DNA from: Candidatus Chlorobium masyuteum
Lineage (GTDB): Bacteria > Bacteroidota > Chlorobiia > Chlorobiales > Chlorobiaceae
Assembly: GCF_011601315.1 (NCBI RefSeq)
Contig: NZ_JAAORA010000002.1
Coordinates: forward strand, 62,001 to 126,000
Length of the DNA: 64,000 bases
Direction: 5' to 3'
A model generated the notes under the pieces. That model was not told the origin of the DNA and did no database searches. It was given only the letters and a program-made list of their open reading frames with translations. Position 1 is the first letter of the stretch; every line of letters begins with the position of its first letter. Positions 16,650 through 25,792 of the stretch are shown piece after piece. The position numbers were made by a program, and so were the translations under genes.

Positions 16650-17279
16650 ATGAAAAAGCTCAAAGCAATCAGGATTACGGCTCTTATAGCTGCACTTTGC
16701 GGAGTGTGGGGAGTGCCTTCGTCAGCCCGAGCCGATGATGACCATCATTCGGATTCGGTTTCCAAATCCGGAAAAACCAATGTTACGGTCAGGATGCCGG
16801 AGTATCTGGTTCTGCACTACTACAGCGCAGTTGCCCTGAACCTCTCGGCAACATCGTCAGGCGTGTCTCAGTCAGGCTCTGTGTTATCGGCAACCTGGAC
16901 CACACTCGGCGATACCTCGCAGACACTTGCGGCATCAGCAACAGAGGTTGGCCCGTTATCGGTTAATGTCACGCTGAAGAACGCCTGGGCAATTGCCGGA
17001 CTCTCAAAAAGCGGAACGGCGACGGTATCGATTACCGGAACGGATTTTTCTGCAACAAGAGCCGGTTCAGCCTCAAAAATCGCTGTAACCGGATACACCC
17101 TCTCTTCAACCAATGGGGTAAGCGGAGCGGTATCAGGCAGCACCATCACCATGAAGTTGCGGGGAGTTACCGGACAGACTCCAAGTGTTGGTGATGTAAG
17201 GATGAATCTTAATTTTATGGATACAACGGAATCCGGTGACCATGTCGGATCGTTCACGATTACAGCACAAACCATTTAA
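16650..17279 (+). CDS. Putative fimbrial subunit, first gene of the chaperone-usher locus
   Basis: A 209-residue exported protein: signal peptide MKKLKAIRITALIAALCG with an ARA-type cleavage site, a short His/Asp-rich start (DDDHHSD), then a Ser/Thr/Gly-rich beta-strand-rich body. The composition and the position before chaperone and usher genes suggest a structural pilin secreted as an unfolded subunit. The ATG at 16650 is chosen over an upstream TTG because AGAAGGA lies 9 bases before it. It lacks the conserved Cys pair of many type 1 pilins, as in some alternate or archaic chaperone-usher families. The family name is uncertain; the role is inferred from context. Confidence 0.6.
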   Translation: MKKLKAIRITALIAALCGVWGVPSSARADDDHHSDSVSKSGKTNVTVRMPEYLVLHYYSAVALNLSATSSGVSQSGSVLSATWTTLGDTSQTLAASATEVGPLSVNVTLKNAWAIAGLSKSGTATVSITGTDFSATRAGSASKIAVTGYTLSSTNGVSGAVSGSTITMKLRGVTGQTPSVGDVRMNLNFMDTTESGDHVGSFTITAQTI

Positions 17280-17306
17280 CGGTCAGGTCGTAAACCCTGT
17301 TCAGTT

Positions 17307-17957
17307 ATGCTTACAAAAGTGCAGAAAAACGAAACGCCGGGGTTAAAAAAAGCGCGTATTGCTGTTCTTCATCTGCTGAAAACCCTCGTGCTCTTCATCA
17401 TGCCTCTCCTGGTGGAGAGTGTCATAGCTACACCGGCAGTTGCCGCCCCGGCTACCATCGTCTCCGGCAGCTCTGTTTTTACCATGACATCGGCGCCGAT
17501 TGTTCTGTCGAATATAAAACCGGCGACAGAGCTTGGTTTGGGGAGTACCACCGCCTATGCCACGGCACAGGTTCAGGTCGACTGGATAGCACCGGCGACT
17601 GAATCGACACTCTCTGCCGATAACACCTATGCCGCGCAGCAACCCCAAATCCGTACCATAAATCCCCTCTGGACGTGGGCGTTTCGACTGAACAATTCTA
17701 CGGTTCCCAGTGTGAGCGTTACCTACACGGTAACGGGGGCAAATGGCCAGCCGGGAGTGTTTTCAAACTCGCTTGATCCAACTTCAACCATTGCGGTAAC
17801 GGTGATTCCCAATGGTGTGACAGCAACAAAACGTTCAAGTAATCGGTGGACATTGACGGATTCTGTCAATATTTCCTTTAACTTTGGAGGAATAAAAAAT
17901 TCCGGCATCTATTCCGGTACAGTTAAAGCCAACATAACCTCGGTGAACTTTCAATGA
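17307..17957 (+). CDS. Putative second fimbrial subunit or tip protein
   Basis: A 216-residue exported protein with an N-terminal hydrophobic segment preceded by a long basic stretch (about residues 1-45) and a beta-rich, Ser/Thr/Ala-rich mature part. Like the preceding gene it lacks cysteines and looks like a surface-fibre subunit. It begins 28 bases after that gene, and its TGA overlaps the chaperone ATG (ATGA), so it belongs to the operon. It may be a minor or tip subunit. No specific family recognised. Confidence 0.5.
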   Translation: MLTKVQKNETPGLKKARIAVLHLLKTLVLFIMPLLVESVIATPAVAAPATIVSGSSVFTMTSAPIVLSNIKPATELGLGSTTAYATAQVQVDWIAPATESTLSADNTYAAQQPQIRTINPLWTWAFRLNNSTVPSVSVTYTVTGANGQPGVFSNSLDPTSTIAVTVIPNGVTATKRSSNRWTLTDSVNISFNFGGIKNSGIYSGTVKANITSVNFQ

Positions 17958-18778
17958 AACGCATTGTAACGCTCACTATCCTGCTACTGCTCTCCTCTCT
18001 GTCATGGAGGCTTCTTTGTGCTGAAGAGCCTCCGGGGCAGGTTGCGGTCTCTCCGGCCATGTTTGAGATCAACATTGGCTCAAAGCCGGTCAATGAGTCC
18101 ATACGAATCAAGAATCTGAAAAAAAATCCGGTAACCCTCAAGGTCGAGGTTTACAACTGGACGCTTGACGAACAGAATAAACTGAAGATACTCCCGCCAG
18201 ATTCCCAGTCGCTTGACCAGTGGATGATTATCAATCCCGTCAGCTTTACCATTGATCCGGGCAACGAACAGGTTATCAGATTCTCCATTCGCCCCCGTAC
18301 GCTTCCAAATCCGGGTGAGCATCGCGCGGTTATCTATTTTGCTGAACAGCTTTCGCCGACAAACCCCGGTGGTGTTGAGATACTCTTCAAACTCGGAGTA
18401 GGAGTCTACGGCTATGCGGAGAAGATACAGCGTTCTGCATCATTGCAGGGCGTGACTCTTGACAGAGCTTCCGGCACACTGAAGGTGGATATTCAGAACA
18501 GCGGCAATGTTCATACCCGTCTGAAAGGGGAGTATGCCCTGTGGAAAAAAGACGGGTTCCCCGGATTTAAATCCATAGGAAGCTATATGAACTGGCCTCG
18601 TGATAAAAAGAGGCCGGATTGGTTTATTGGTTCCGGCAGTATGAACAACACCCCGGTACTTGCAGGCCAGAGGCGCACCATTACCACGAAATTTGACCCT
18701 CCTGACAAGAATACCGGCTACATTGTAACGGTGAGCGGCACGATTGATGGTAAAAAGATTGAAAAGATTTTACAGTAG
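17954..18778 (+). CDS. Periplasmic fimbrial chaperone (PapD-like)
   Basis: A 274-residue exported protein with a signal peptide ending near CAEEPPG and a two-domain immunoglobulin-like layout. The N-terminal domain starts with QVAVSPAMFEI and has a SIRIKN strand; the end of domain one reads EQVIRFSIRPRTLPNPGEHRA, resembling the G1-strand/linker of pilus chaperones that donate a strand to subunits. The second domain (about 140-274) is divergent. It would bind nascent subunits in the periplasm and hand them to the usher encoded next. It overlaps the preceding subunit gene by four bases, supporting co-translation. Confidence 0.78.
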   Translation: MKRIVTLTILLLLSSLSWRLLCAEEPPGQVAVSPAMFEINIGSKPVNESIRIKNLKKNPVTLKVEVYNWTLDEQNKLKILPPDSQSLDQWMIINPVSFTIDPGNEQVIRFSIRPRTLPNPGEHRAVIYFAEQLSPTNPGGVEILFKLGVGVYGYAEKIQRSASLQGVTLDRASGTLKVDIQNSGNVHTRLKGEYALWKKDGFPGFKSIGSYMNWPRDKKRPDWFIGSGSMNNTPVLAGQRRTITTKFDPPDKNTGYIVTVSGTIDGKKIEKILQ

Positions 18779-18832
18779 AGCAAGCTGTAATACGAAGAGT
18801 CCTTAGAGGATTATTTTCTCTTTTTCAGGTTT

Positions 18833-21514
18833 ATGCAGCGCTATCTTTTTGTTGTTCTCCATATCGCACTTTTTGCGCTCTTCTCTTCCTCTGTGGCAAT
18901 AGCGGAAGAAGCAGGCTCTTTGCCTGCCCCGCCGTCAGTTACAACAGCCACTCCTTCCGTTCAGCTGTCGCCATCCACTGCACAGGTTTCTTCGGGTATG
19001 GAGCGGCTGCTTGTCGGTATTTATATTAATAACCGCCTGGAAAAAGAGGACACTGTTTTTCGTGAAAACAGGGAGTACTGGATTCCGTTTTCACTCTTTC
19101 TTGACAAAACGGGGTTAAAAGAGGAGCGACGGAGTGCCGGAACAGCCTTTTATCCGACGAATATCGGCATTATCAGTTTCAACACAGCCAGGCTGAAAGA
19201 GTTTGATGCGGTTCCATGCATCTCTTTTACGGATCTTAAAACCACCTTTCTTGCCTCTCCGGAGTTTAACCAGCAACTTTTTGCTGTTATGCTCACCATC
19301 CCCTGGAGTGCCGGTTCACCGAGAAAAATGACGATCAGAACGGCCGATATCCTGGCTCCGGATCGCTCCATCTCATTTATCGGCATCGAAGCTTCAGCCG
19401 ACTATGACTTTAACTCGGATGTCAATCGTAATCTGCAGATCGCAAGCGGAGGAAGGCTCTTGAACGGTGTCTGGAATGTCACTGCCGCGACCGAAAGAGG
19501 ATCGGCATTTACCCCTTCACGCTATCATTGGACGACCTTCAACAATAAACTTGCTCTTCGTATCGGTACCGGGTATACCGGAAGTTATTCTCTGATCGGT
19601 TCGACAAACATGACCGGTGTGCAGATTGGCTGGAATAACCATTCGATTATGCGCCAGCTTGATGCCGGGCAGGATAATGCAAGCGAGCTGTTTTTAAATA
19701 TTGATGCAAACCAGTTACGGACTATTGAGGGCAACGGCCCACCCGCAAGTATCGCTGAACTGCGCTTTGACGGTGAGGTTTTTCAGCGCCAGCGCATTGG
19801 TCTGGACGGCAAGTTCTTTTTTGAGAACGTCCGGATGTCGACAGACCTTCGTAAAACAGAGGTCTATATCTATCTTCGTTCCATCAATGAAAAACCGGTA
19901 AAGGTCATTGACTTCAGCCAGTCAGTTGCGGGAAGGGCTCTGCCACAGGGAGAACTGCTGATTCGTGGCGGTCTGGGAAAAACCGGAAACCTGCTCATCC
20001 AGCAGGAGCGGGTTAACAATGCAGATGCAGCTTTCGGTAATGTGCTCTATGGCCTGCACAGCAGAATTACCCTTGAAGCCGCAATGCAGTTGAACCCGTC
20101 AGCTCAGTCCTCGGATCTGCTTCTCGGAACAATACTCTCTCCCGGAGCAAACTGGAATGCCGCACTCTACGGAGCCCGTTCCAATGAACGCGGAGCTGCC
20201 GATTTCCGGCTTGAAGGCCACTATACGAACTGGACGGCTGCATACTGGGGAACCATACGCCAGGATCGTTTCGCCTATGATTTTCAGGAAAGAGATATCA
20301 ATCATCTGTTCCGCTGGGGAGCATCTCCTTTCCGGCAGTTGGGGGTGCAGATTATTGCGCACTACGAAAAACTGGGGGATCGCTGGCCTGCCCATTATGT
20401 TCTGCCCGCTGTCAGCCTCTATCCTTTTTCCCGGCTTACACTCAGTGCGACTCCTGATGATTTTGAGAACTACCGTTATGAGGCCGGCATCCGGATAGGT
20501 GACTACAATACCCTGCGGAGCATTTATCAAAATGATATTATCTCTCTCGATTATCAGCGCAATTTCAGTGACCACTTTAATGTTCGCCTGTTAAACGATT
20601 ATCACCGTATCTATAAAACAAATATCACCAATCTGTTACTCAACTGGTACCCTAGAAACAATACCAATGACCTTATTGAGACAGCAATTTCCCGTTCAGC
20701 ATCATCGTTCGGTGTTGCCGGATCATGGACGCGTTATATCAATACCGGACTCAGGGTTGCCCTGCAGTATAGCTATCAGATGAAAACCGTCGCCAATATT
20801 ACCATGGGTGATGTGAATGCCAACATGATTATGCCCGAGACACTGAAAAATGTTGCACTCTCTTTATCATGGGATCTTGGATGGTCGAACCGGGGGCTCT
20901 TTCCCATCAATCGAAATGCTGTTACCCTTACAAGAGGAGCTATTGCAGGATCCCTTGATATTGGCAATGAGACAAAACTCTCCGCTTCCGACATCAATAA
21001 TATCAGCATTCTGCTCAATGGCCGTCAGATGCAGCAGCAACAGATTGATGGATCATTTTTTATCGGAAGTCTGAAGCCCGGTATCTATAATGTTGCCGTT
21101 GATCCCGAAAAACTGCCTATTGAGCTGGCGGTTGATCAGAAAGAGAGGAAAGTGGAAGTTAAAAGCGGAGCGGTTACGGCGCTCACCATTCCGGTTTATG
21201 CGGAGTTCGGTGTTGCAGGATTTGTCGGTGACTCCTCCGGCAACGGTATTGCCAATGTCCTGCTCGAAGTATCCGGCAAGGAGGGCATATCTTCTGTCAA
21301 GTCCTTGACCAACGAGTTCGGTTACTATCGTGCCGATACCCTTCGCAGCGGAACATACCGCATCACTCCGGTATCGGTCGGAAACCGCCCGATTGCAAAT
21401 CCCCGCCCGGTTGATATAACGATCAAGGATGATTTCCTTTTTGATGTCAATATGACTATTGTTGTTCCTCCCCTTCCGCCGGTAGAGGTTCCCGTCGCGG
21501 AACCTGCACCCTGA
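18833..21514 (+). CDS. Outer-membrane usher of a chaperone-usher pathway
   Basis: An 893-residue exported protein with a signal peptide (ending near AIAEEAGS). An N-terminal domain starts at about residue 60 (MERLLVGIYINNRLEKED), a long beta-strand-rich stretch typical of the usher barrel covers about 190-690, and C-terminal beta domains follow. Near 795-870 there is a carboxypeptidase-regulatory-like fold segment (GNGIANVLLEVSGKEG, then NEFGYYRADTLRSGTYRI), and the protein ends in a Pro/Val-rich tail. Ushers receive chaperone-subunit complexes and export the growing fibre. It follows the chaperone gene by 54 bases. The barrel sequence is divergent from enterobacterial ushers. Confidence 0.75.
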   Translation: MQRYLFVVLHIALFALFSSSVAIAEEAGSLPAPPSVTTATPSVQLSPSTAQVSSGMERLLVGIYINNRLEKEDTVFRENREYWIPFSLFLDKTGLKEERRSAGTAFYPTNIGIISFNTARLKEFDAVPCISFTDLKTTFLASPEFNQQLFAVMLTIPWSAGSPRKMTIRTADILAPDRSISFIGIEASADYDFNSDVNRNLQIASGGRLLNGVWNVTAATERGSAFTPSRYHWTTFNNKLALRIGTGYTGSYSLIGSTNMTGVQIGWNNHSIMRQLDAGQDNASELFLNIDANQLRTIEGNGPPASIAELRFDGEVFQRQRIGLDGKFFFENVRMSTDLRKTEVYIYLRSINEKPVKVIDFSQSVAGRALPQGELLIRGGLGKTGNLLIQQERVNNADAAFGNVLYGLHSRITLEAAMQLNPSAQSSDLLLGTILSPGANWNAALYGARSNERGAADFRLEGHYTNWTAAYWGTIRQDRFAYDFQERDINHLFRWGASPFRQLGVQIIAHYEKLGDRWPAHYVLPAVSLYPFSRLTLSATPDDFENYRYEAGIRIGDYNTLRSIYQNDIISLDYQRNFSDHFNVRLLNDYHRIYKTNITNLLLNWYPRNNTNDLIETAISRSASSFGVAGSWTRYINTGLRVALQYSYQMKTVANITMGDVNANMIMPETLKNVALSLSWDLGWSNRGLFPINRNAVTLTRGAIAGSLDIGNETKLSASDINNISILLNGRQMQQQQIDGSFFIGSLKPGIYNVAVDPEKLPIELAVDQKERKVEVKSGAVTALTIPVYAEFGVAGFVGDSSGNGIANVLLEVSGKEGISSVKSLTNEFGYYRADTLRSGTYRITPVSVGNRPIANPRPVDITIKDDFLFDVNMTIVVPPLPPVEVPVAEPAP

Positions 21515-21699
21515 GCGCGGTGGAACGGGTAACAAGTATTATACTCTGTAGGGCAACAGCTATTACTTGTCGTGAGCAGTTTGCGTGAGAGGCTGGCGGA
21601 GCGCAGTAAACGGGATGAATCCTGTCGGAAAAAAGAAGCAATCGAATTGCGGAATAAATTAATGGAAGTGCCTTTTAGTTAACGTTTCAAGCCTCACTT

Positions 21700-22176
21700 A
21701 TGTCTTTGTTCAACAAACTTTTCGGAGAGAAATCATACCCTTCACCCGACATCAAAATCGGCGCGCAATATGGCGGCGGGATTATCTTTTTTATCGACCA
21801 GACAGGAGTGCACGGTTTGATAGCGGCAAAATCCGATATGGAGGGGTCCTCTCCGTGCATCGCAGCCATGAAAGGGTTGTCTGAAGGGTTGTTTAACTGG
21901 CCGGACGCTGTGGAGGCATGCAGAAAATCGGAAACCGGCGGATTCCGCGACTGGATTCTGCCAGACAAGGAGCAGTTGAACCAGCTCTATCTTCATAAGC
22001 GGGTTGTAGGCGGTTTTGTGCATGAATCAGCCACCTACTGGAGCTCCTCGGAGAGCCTTGACGGAGGGGGCTGGATAAAAGCCGGAATCTGGATAAAAGA
22101 TTTCAGCTCTTTTGGTTGCCAGAGCGCCGAACCAAAGGACTCCTACAACCGTGTCCGCGCCATCCGGGTGTTTTGA
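21700..22176 (+). CDS. DUF1566-type (Lcl C-terminal-like) protein
   Basis: A 158-residue protein with the marks of the DUF1566/Lcl-like fold: GGIIFFIDQTGVHGLIAA near the start, a central DWILPDKEQLNQLY and YWSSSE, and the terminal RVRAIRVF. These domains occur in surface or secreted proteins and in C-type-lectin-like folds; no activity is known from the sequence. No signal peptide is visible, since the N-terminus is short and polar (MSLFNKLFGEK). It sits alone between the fimbria locus and a toxin-antitoxin pair, in a stretch that looks accessory. Confidence 0.75.
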   Translation: MSLFNKLFGEKSYPSPDIKIGAQYGGGIIFFIDQTGVHGLIAAKSDMEGSSPCIAAMKGLSEGLFNWPDAVEACRKSETGGFRDWILPDKEQLNQLYLHKRVVGGFVHESATYWSSSESLDGGGWIKAGIWIKDFSSFGCQSAEPKDSYNRVRAIRVF

Positions 22177-22398
22177 AACCAGTGCCTTAGTACTGTGCGT
22201 TTTTGTTTTCGGATTTCTTGTTATCAATCGCCTTACGTACTTTATTGGTAGTAGTGCGCAGGGGCCCAGAAACATCTCTTCCTGCTGCGTCCATTGCAGA
22301 ACGTACATCTCTGCACTTTGACAGTATAATTCCGGATTCTGTATGAGCAACCCGCCAAAGGGTGCTTGCGGAATGGAACAATTCAATTGCAATAATCA
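22177..22398. other. Spacer before the toxin-antitoxin pair
   Basis: 222 bases. A 35-codon minus-strand ORF at 22187-22294 (MDAAGRDVSG..., ending KSENKNAQY, Lys/Asn-rich) is possible but has no clear support. The antitoxin promoter should lie within the last 100 bases; no consensus pair is obvious. Confidence 0.3.
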
Positions 22399-22620
22399 AT
22401 GGATGCTGTATTAATTGAAAAAGAAGCATTGAAACTTACTCTCCAGGAAAGGGCTCTGCTTGCTGACCATCTTTTGCAGACGCTCGGGGGTGAAGATGAC
22501 AGGGTCATGAAGGCCTGGGCCGATGAAGCGGAACGGCGTCTTGGCTTGTTTCTCAGCGGTGAAATTGAAGCGTTTGACGGAAAATCAGTCGTTGATTCCC
22601 TGCGGAAAGGTTTGGGATGA
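22399..22620 (+). CDS. Antitoxin of a ParE/RelE-type pair
   Basis: A 73-residue acidic protein of the addiction-module-component type: LTLQERALLADHLLQTL helix, then AWADEAERRLGLFLSGEIEAFDG and a basic end. Such proteins wrap around and inhibit a RelE/ParE-fold toxin and usually repress their own operon. The TGA overlaps the toxin ATG (ATGA), giving the standard antitoxin-first, coupled arrangement. Confidence 0.82.
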   Translation: MDAVLIEKEALKLTLQERALLADHLLQTLGGEDDRVMKAWADEAERRLGLFLSGEIEAFDGKSVVDSLRKGLG

Positions 22621-22916
22621 ACTATCGCATCATTTCGCTCGCTGTCGAGGATTTGACCGGAGCAGTGAAATATTATGAAAGTCAATGCTCCGGTCTTGGA
22701 GCAGACTTTCTTGATGAATTCGAAGCATCAATGAACAGGATTTGCCAGTGCCCTGAGGCATGGCGAGTAGTGAGCCATAACCATCGCAGAGCGCTTTTTC
22801 GTCGGTTTCCCTACGCGGTACTTTACTACCATGACGGCAACGAGATTGTTGTTTCGGGTGTGATGAGTTTGCGGATGGATCCGGAGAGACAAAAGCAAAG
22901 AATCGAAGAAATATAA
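22617..22916 (+). CDS. ParE/RelE-family toxin
   Basis: A 99-residue protein with the RelE/ParE toxin plan: an N-terminal strand (MNYRIISLAVEDL), a helical segment around YYESQCSGLGADFLDEFEASM, then the antiparallel sheet with RRALFRRFPYAVLYYHDGNEIVVSGVMSLRMDPE. RelE relatives cut mRNA on ribosomes, while ParE relatives poison DNA gyrase; sequence alone does not decide between them. It overlaps the antitoxin gene by four bases. The reading frame is full length, so it is probably functional. Confidence 0.83.
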   Translation: MNYRIISLAVEDLTGAVKYYESQCSGLGADFLDEFEASMNRICQCPEAWRVVSHNHRRALFRRFPYAVLYYHDGNEIVVSGVMSLRMDPERQKQRIEEI

Positions 22917-22955
22917 GATCCAGCAAGATTCGCAGGCTGATTTAAGTTCAAAGGC

Positions 22956-24380
22956 CTATTTACCTATACAGAACTGGTCAAAGATCGTGTTGAGTATCTC
23001 CTCGTTGATAACCTTGCCGGTGATCTCGCCGACGTAGTCGAGGGCAGAACGGAGTTCAAAGGCGATGAGTTCGGTTTCGGAGTTGCTGTTGATCAACATC
23101 CGGGCATTTTCGAGGGCATCGGAGGCGTTGCGGAGGGCTTCGTAGTGGCGAAGGCTGGTGACCAGCACGCTTGCTTCATGCAGCTTGTCAAGCCCCGCAA
23201 CCATAGTGTTCATCAGCTCTTTAAGTGCATCAAGCCCCTCCCCCTTTGCCGCCGAAATTCCGCATACCGCACAACCGGTTGCTTCACGCAGCTCTTGAAT
23301 CCTCTCCGGACTTTCCGATGCCAGGTCAATTTTGTTGGCCGCAACAATCATCCTTGCATTTCGGTACTCGCTTATGAATTCAAGGATCCGGGCAACCTCA
23401 TCCTTATAGTCATCAAGCGTGAGGTCAAGGATGTACACAATGAGGTCGGCTTCGGCTATTTTGCGGTAGCTCCGCTTTACCCCTTCATGCTCAATCTCCT
23501 CTTCGGCTTCGCGCAGACCCGCTGTATCGGTGAGACGGAACATGGTTTTGTTGTAGAGAAAGCACTCCTCAATGTAGTCACGGGTAGTGCCGGGCATGTG
23601 GCTGACAATTGAGCGCTCTTCGCCGAGAAGCGTGTTGAGCAGGGTTGATTTCCCTGCATTCGGCCGGCCGGCAATGACGGTTGCAACACCCTCCTTCATT
23701 ATCCGGCCATGCTGGTAGGAGTCGACCAGACGACGCAGCTCCTCCTGCAACACGCCAAGCTGCTGCTGCAGCTCACTCCGGCTCTGGAACTCCACATCCT
23801 CTTCGCTGAAGTCAAGCTCAAGCTCAAGCAGTGCGCAGGAGCGAAGAAGCTGCTCGCGCATGGCCTCAAGACGGAGTGAAAGTGTCCCCTGCATCTGGGT
23901 CACCGCCGTGCGGAAGGCTGACTCAGAGCGGGCATGGATCATCTCGCCGATGGCTTCAGCCTGGAGGAGATCAATGCGGCCGTTGAGGAAGGCGCGGCGG
24001 GTAAACTCTCCGGGTTCAGCCAGGCGGCACCCCTTATCAAGCAGCACCTTCAGAAGGTGTTGCACAACAACCGGCCCTCCGTGGCAGGTAAACTCCACCA
24101 TATCCTCCATGGTAAAGGAGTTCGGGGCCCGCAGGACGAGTGCTACCACTTCATCAATCAGCCCCTCAGAGTCATGCACGGAGCCGAAATGGGCCGTATA
24201 GCCCTTTGCTTCAGAAAATCGGAATGCGGGGTTCTGCTTTTTTTTAAAAATACACCCGGCGATCCCGAAAACCCCCCTGCCGCTTATACGCACAACCGCC
24301 AGTGCTCCGACACCAACCGGCGTTGCAACTGCGGCTATCGGCATGCCCGGTTCAGGAAGAGAGGCGGAGCGGGTGGTCAT
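22956..24380 (-). CDS. mnmE: tRNA uridine-5-carboxymethylaminomethyl modification GTPase
   Basis: A 474-residue MnmE (TrmE). With MnmG it modifies the wobble uridine of certain tRNAs. Visible parts are the folate-binding N-terminal domain (AAVATPVGVGALAVVRISG), a helical domain, the inserted GTPase with P-loop GRPNAGKST, the DTAGLRE switch and NKID, and the family's C-terminal CIGK whose cysteine is conserved. The longest frame reaches 24527, but MTTRSASLPEPG at 24380 is the start that fits family length; the extra 49 residues are untypical. It is divergent from mazG. Confidence 0.95.
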   Translation of the reverse strand: MTTRSASLPEPGMPIAAVATPVGVGALAVVRISGRGVFGIAGCIFKKKQNPAFRFSEAKGYTAHFGSVHDSEGLIDEVVALVLRAPNSFTMEDMVEFTCHGGPVVVQHLLKVLLDKGCRLAEPGEFTRRAFLNGRIDLLQAEAIGEMIHARSESAFRTAVTQMQGTLSLRLEAMREQLLRSCALLELELDFSEEDVEFQSRSELQQQLGVLQEELRRLVDSYQHGRIMKEGVATVIAGRPNAGKSTLLNTLLGEERSIVSHMPGTTRDYIEECFLYNKTMFRLTDTAGLREAEEEIEHEGVKRSYRKIAEADLIVYILDLTLDDYKDEVARILEFISEYRNARMIVAANKIDLASESPERIQELREATGCAVCGISAAKGEGLDALKELMNTMVAGLDKLHEASVLVTSLRHYEALRNASDALENARMLINSNSETELIAFELRSALDYVGEITGKVINEEILNTIFDQFCIGK

Positions 24381-24535
24381 GGCTGCTGGTTTTTGAGGTT
24401 GACTGTACGTTCTGGAAGTATAAGGATTAGAGGCAAGAAATTGTAACTTTAGGGCATCGTTGTAACGCTGTTTCGATCCGATACTGTATAGCGATGCCCT
24501 TGGCAGTTTGAAGGGAAACAAAATCAAAAGAGACC

Positions 24536-25345
24536 ATGCAGGAAAACAGACCGATTGAGCAGTTGAAAGCTGCTATTACCGCAAAGAGAGAGCGTACGCT
24601 TCAGGAGCAGTTTGAACGGGTGGTCAGCCTGGTAAAGGTGCTTCGCCAGGAGTGCCCATGGGACAGAAAACAGACATCACACTCTCTTGCCCATCTGCTG
24701 CTTGAGGAGAGCTATGAGCTGGTACATGCTATCGACGAGGGGGATGAGAGTGAACTTAAAAAAGAGATAGGCGACCTCTTTCTCCACCTCTGTTTTCAGG
24801 TGGAACTCGCCGGTGAGCGCGGAACCTTCTCGTTTGGAGATGTTTTTGATGCGCTCTCTCACAAGCTCATAAGCCGTCATCCGCATGTGTTTGGTGACGT
24901 TGTAGCCGAGAGCGAACGGGAGGTTGTGAAAAACTGGGAAAGCCTTAAAATGCAGGAGGGTCGTCAAAGTCTGCTTGAGGGTGTGCCGAACACCATGTCG
25001 GAACTGCTGCGGGCATACCGGGTGCAGAAAAAGGTCTCCGGAGTCGGTTTCGACTGGCCAAGTGATGACGGGGTGCTCGACAAGCTTGCTGAAGAGATCA
25101 GTGAACTGAAACATGCGGCAGGCAAGGCTGAGCAGGAGGAGGAGTTTGGCGACCTGCTCTTCACTATTGTCAACTACAGCCGTTTTCTTGGCGCCAATCC
25201 TGAAGATGCGCTGAGAAAAGCCACCAACAAGTTTATGGCCAGGTTTCGCGCAGTTGAAGAGAAGGTGCACTCTTCGGAGCGCGACTGGAAGGAGTTCAGC
25301 CCCGAAGAGCTTGATGCCTTGTGGCAGGAGGCAAAACGGTGTTAG
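24536..25345 (+). CDS. mazG: Nucleoside triphosphate pyrophosphohydrolase MazG
   Basis: A 269-residue two-domain MazG. It hydrolyses (d)NTPs to monophosphates and pyrophosphate in the cytoplasm, acting in nucleotide-pool cleaning. Domain one has the CPWDRKQTSHSLAHLLLEESYEL signature with the metal-binding EExxE pattern and EIGDLFLHL; domain two repeats the pattern (KLAEEISELKHA and EEFGDLLFTIVNY). Length matches the classic two-domain family. It is transcribed divergently from mnmE, leaving a 155-base shared promoter region. Confidence 0.94.
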   Translation: MQENRPIEQLKAAITAKRERTLQEQFERVVSLVKVLRQECPWDRKQTSHSLAHLLLEESYELVHAIDEGDESELKKEIGDLFLHLCFQVELAGERGTFSFGDVFDALSHKLISRHPHVFGDVVAESEREVVKNWESLKMQEGRQSLLEGVPNTMSELLRAYRVQKKVSGVGFDWPSDDGVLDKLAEEISELKHAAGKAEQEEEFGDLLFTIVNYSRFLGANPEDALRKATNKFMARFRAVEEKVHSSERDWKEFSPEELDALWQEAKRC

Positions 25346-25792
25346 GGTGTTTTTTAAGCATAAATTAAGTTATCGTTAAGGCTTCTTTAATTGTTTATTC
25401 ACTACAATTAAAAAGGGTTAGCTGATGAGCTGCTGATCCTGCCGGTACCTTAAGCACCTTGATGATATTGATTTTGGCTGGTGATGATACAGATGCGTCG
25501 ATGACTGCTGTTGCCTTGATGACCTGATGATAACAACCAGATACTCCTCTCTTGATGTACCGGCATTGATTTTGTTTTCACCTTGCGTTGGCAGTTTTTT
25601 TCCGGAAAGCAGTAATTATGTATTCTGTTGTTGTATCTCATCGCCTTTTTTTTCTGTACAAGCAGGAAAAAAAGGTGGTTCATGCCTTCAGTAATATTCT
25701 CCGGCAAGAGATCTTGCATGTAAACAGGTAGCCAGTTTTTTGCTGCTGCGGAGGTTATCAATTTAGCAATAACAGTAACTGCTCTCTATGTG
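25346..25792. other. Intergenic region before the DUF3570 gene
   Basis: About 447 bases. The first 80 bases are AT-rich, and several T-runs are scattered through it. No signal-peptide-bearing small ORF of the DUF4266 type, often found before DUF3570 genes, could be recognised. A 103-codon minus-strand ORF (25450-25761) has no recognisable content. No RNA gene was seen. Confidence 0.4.
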
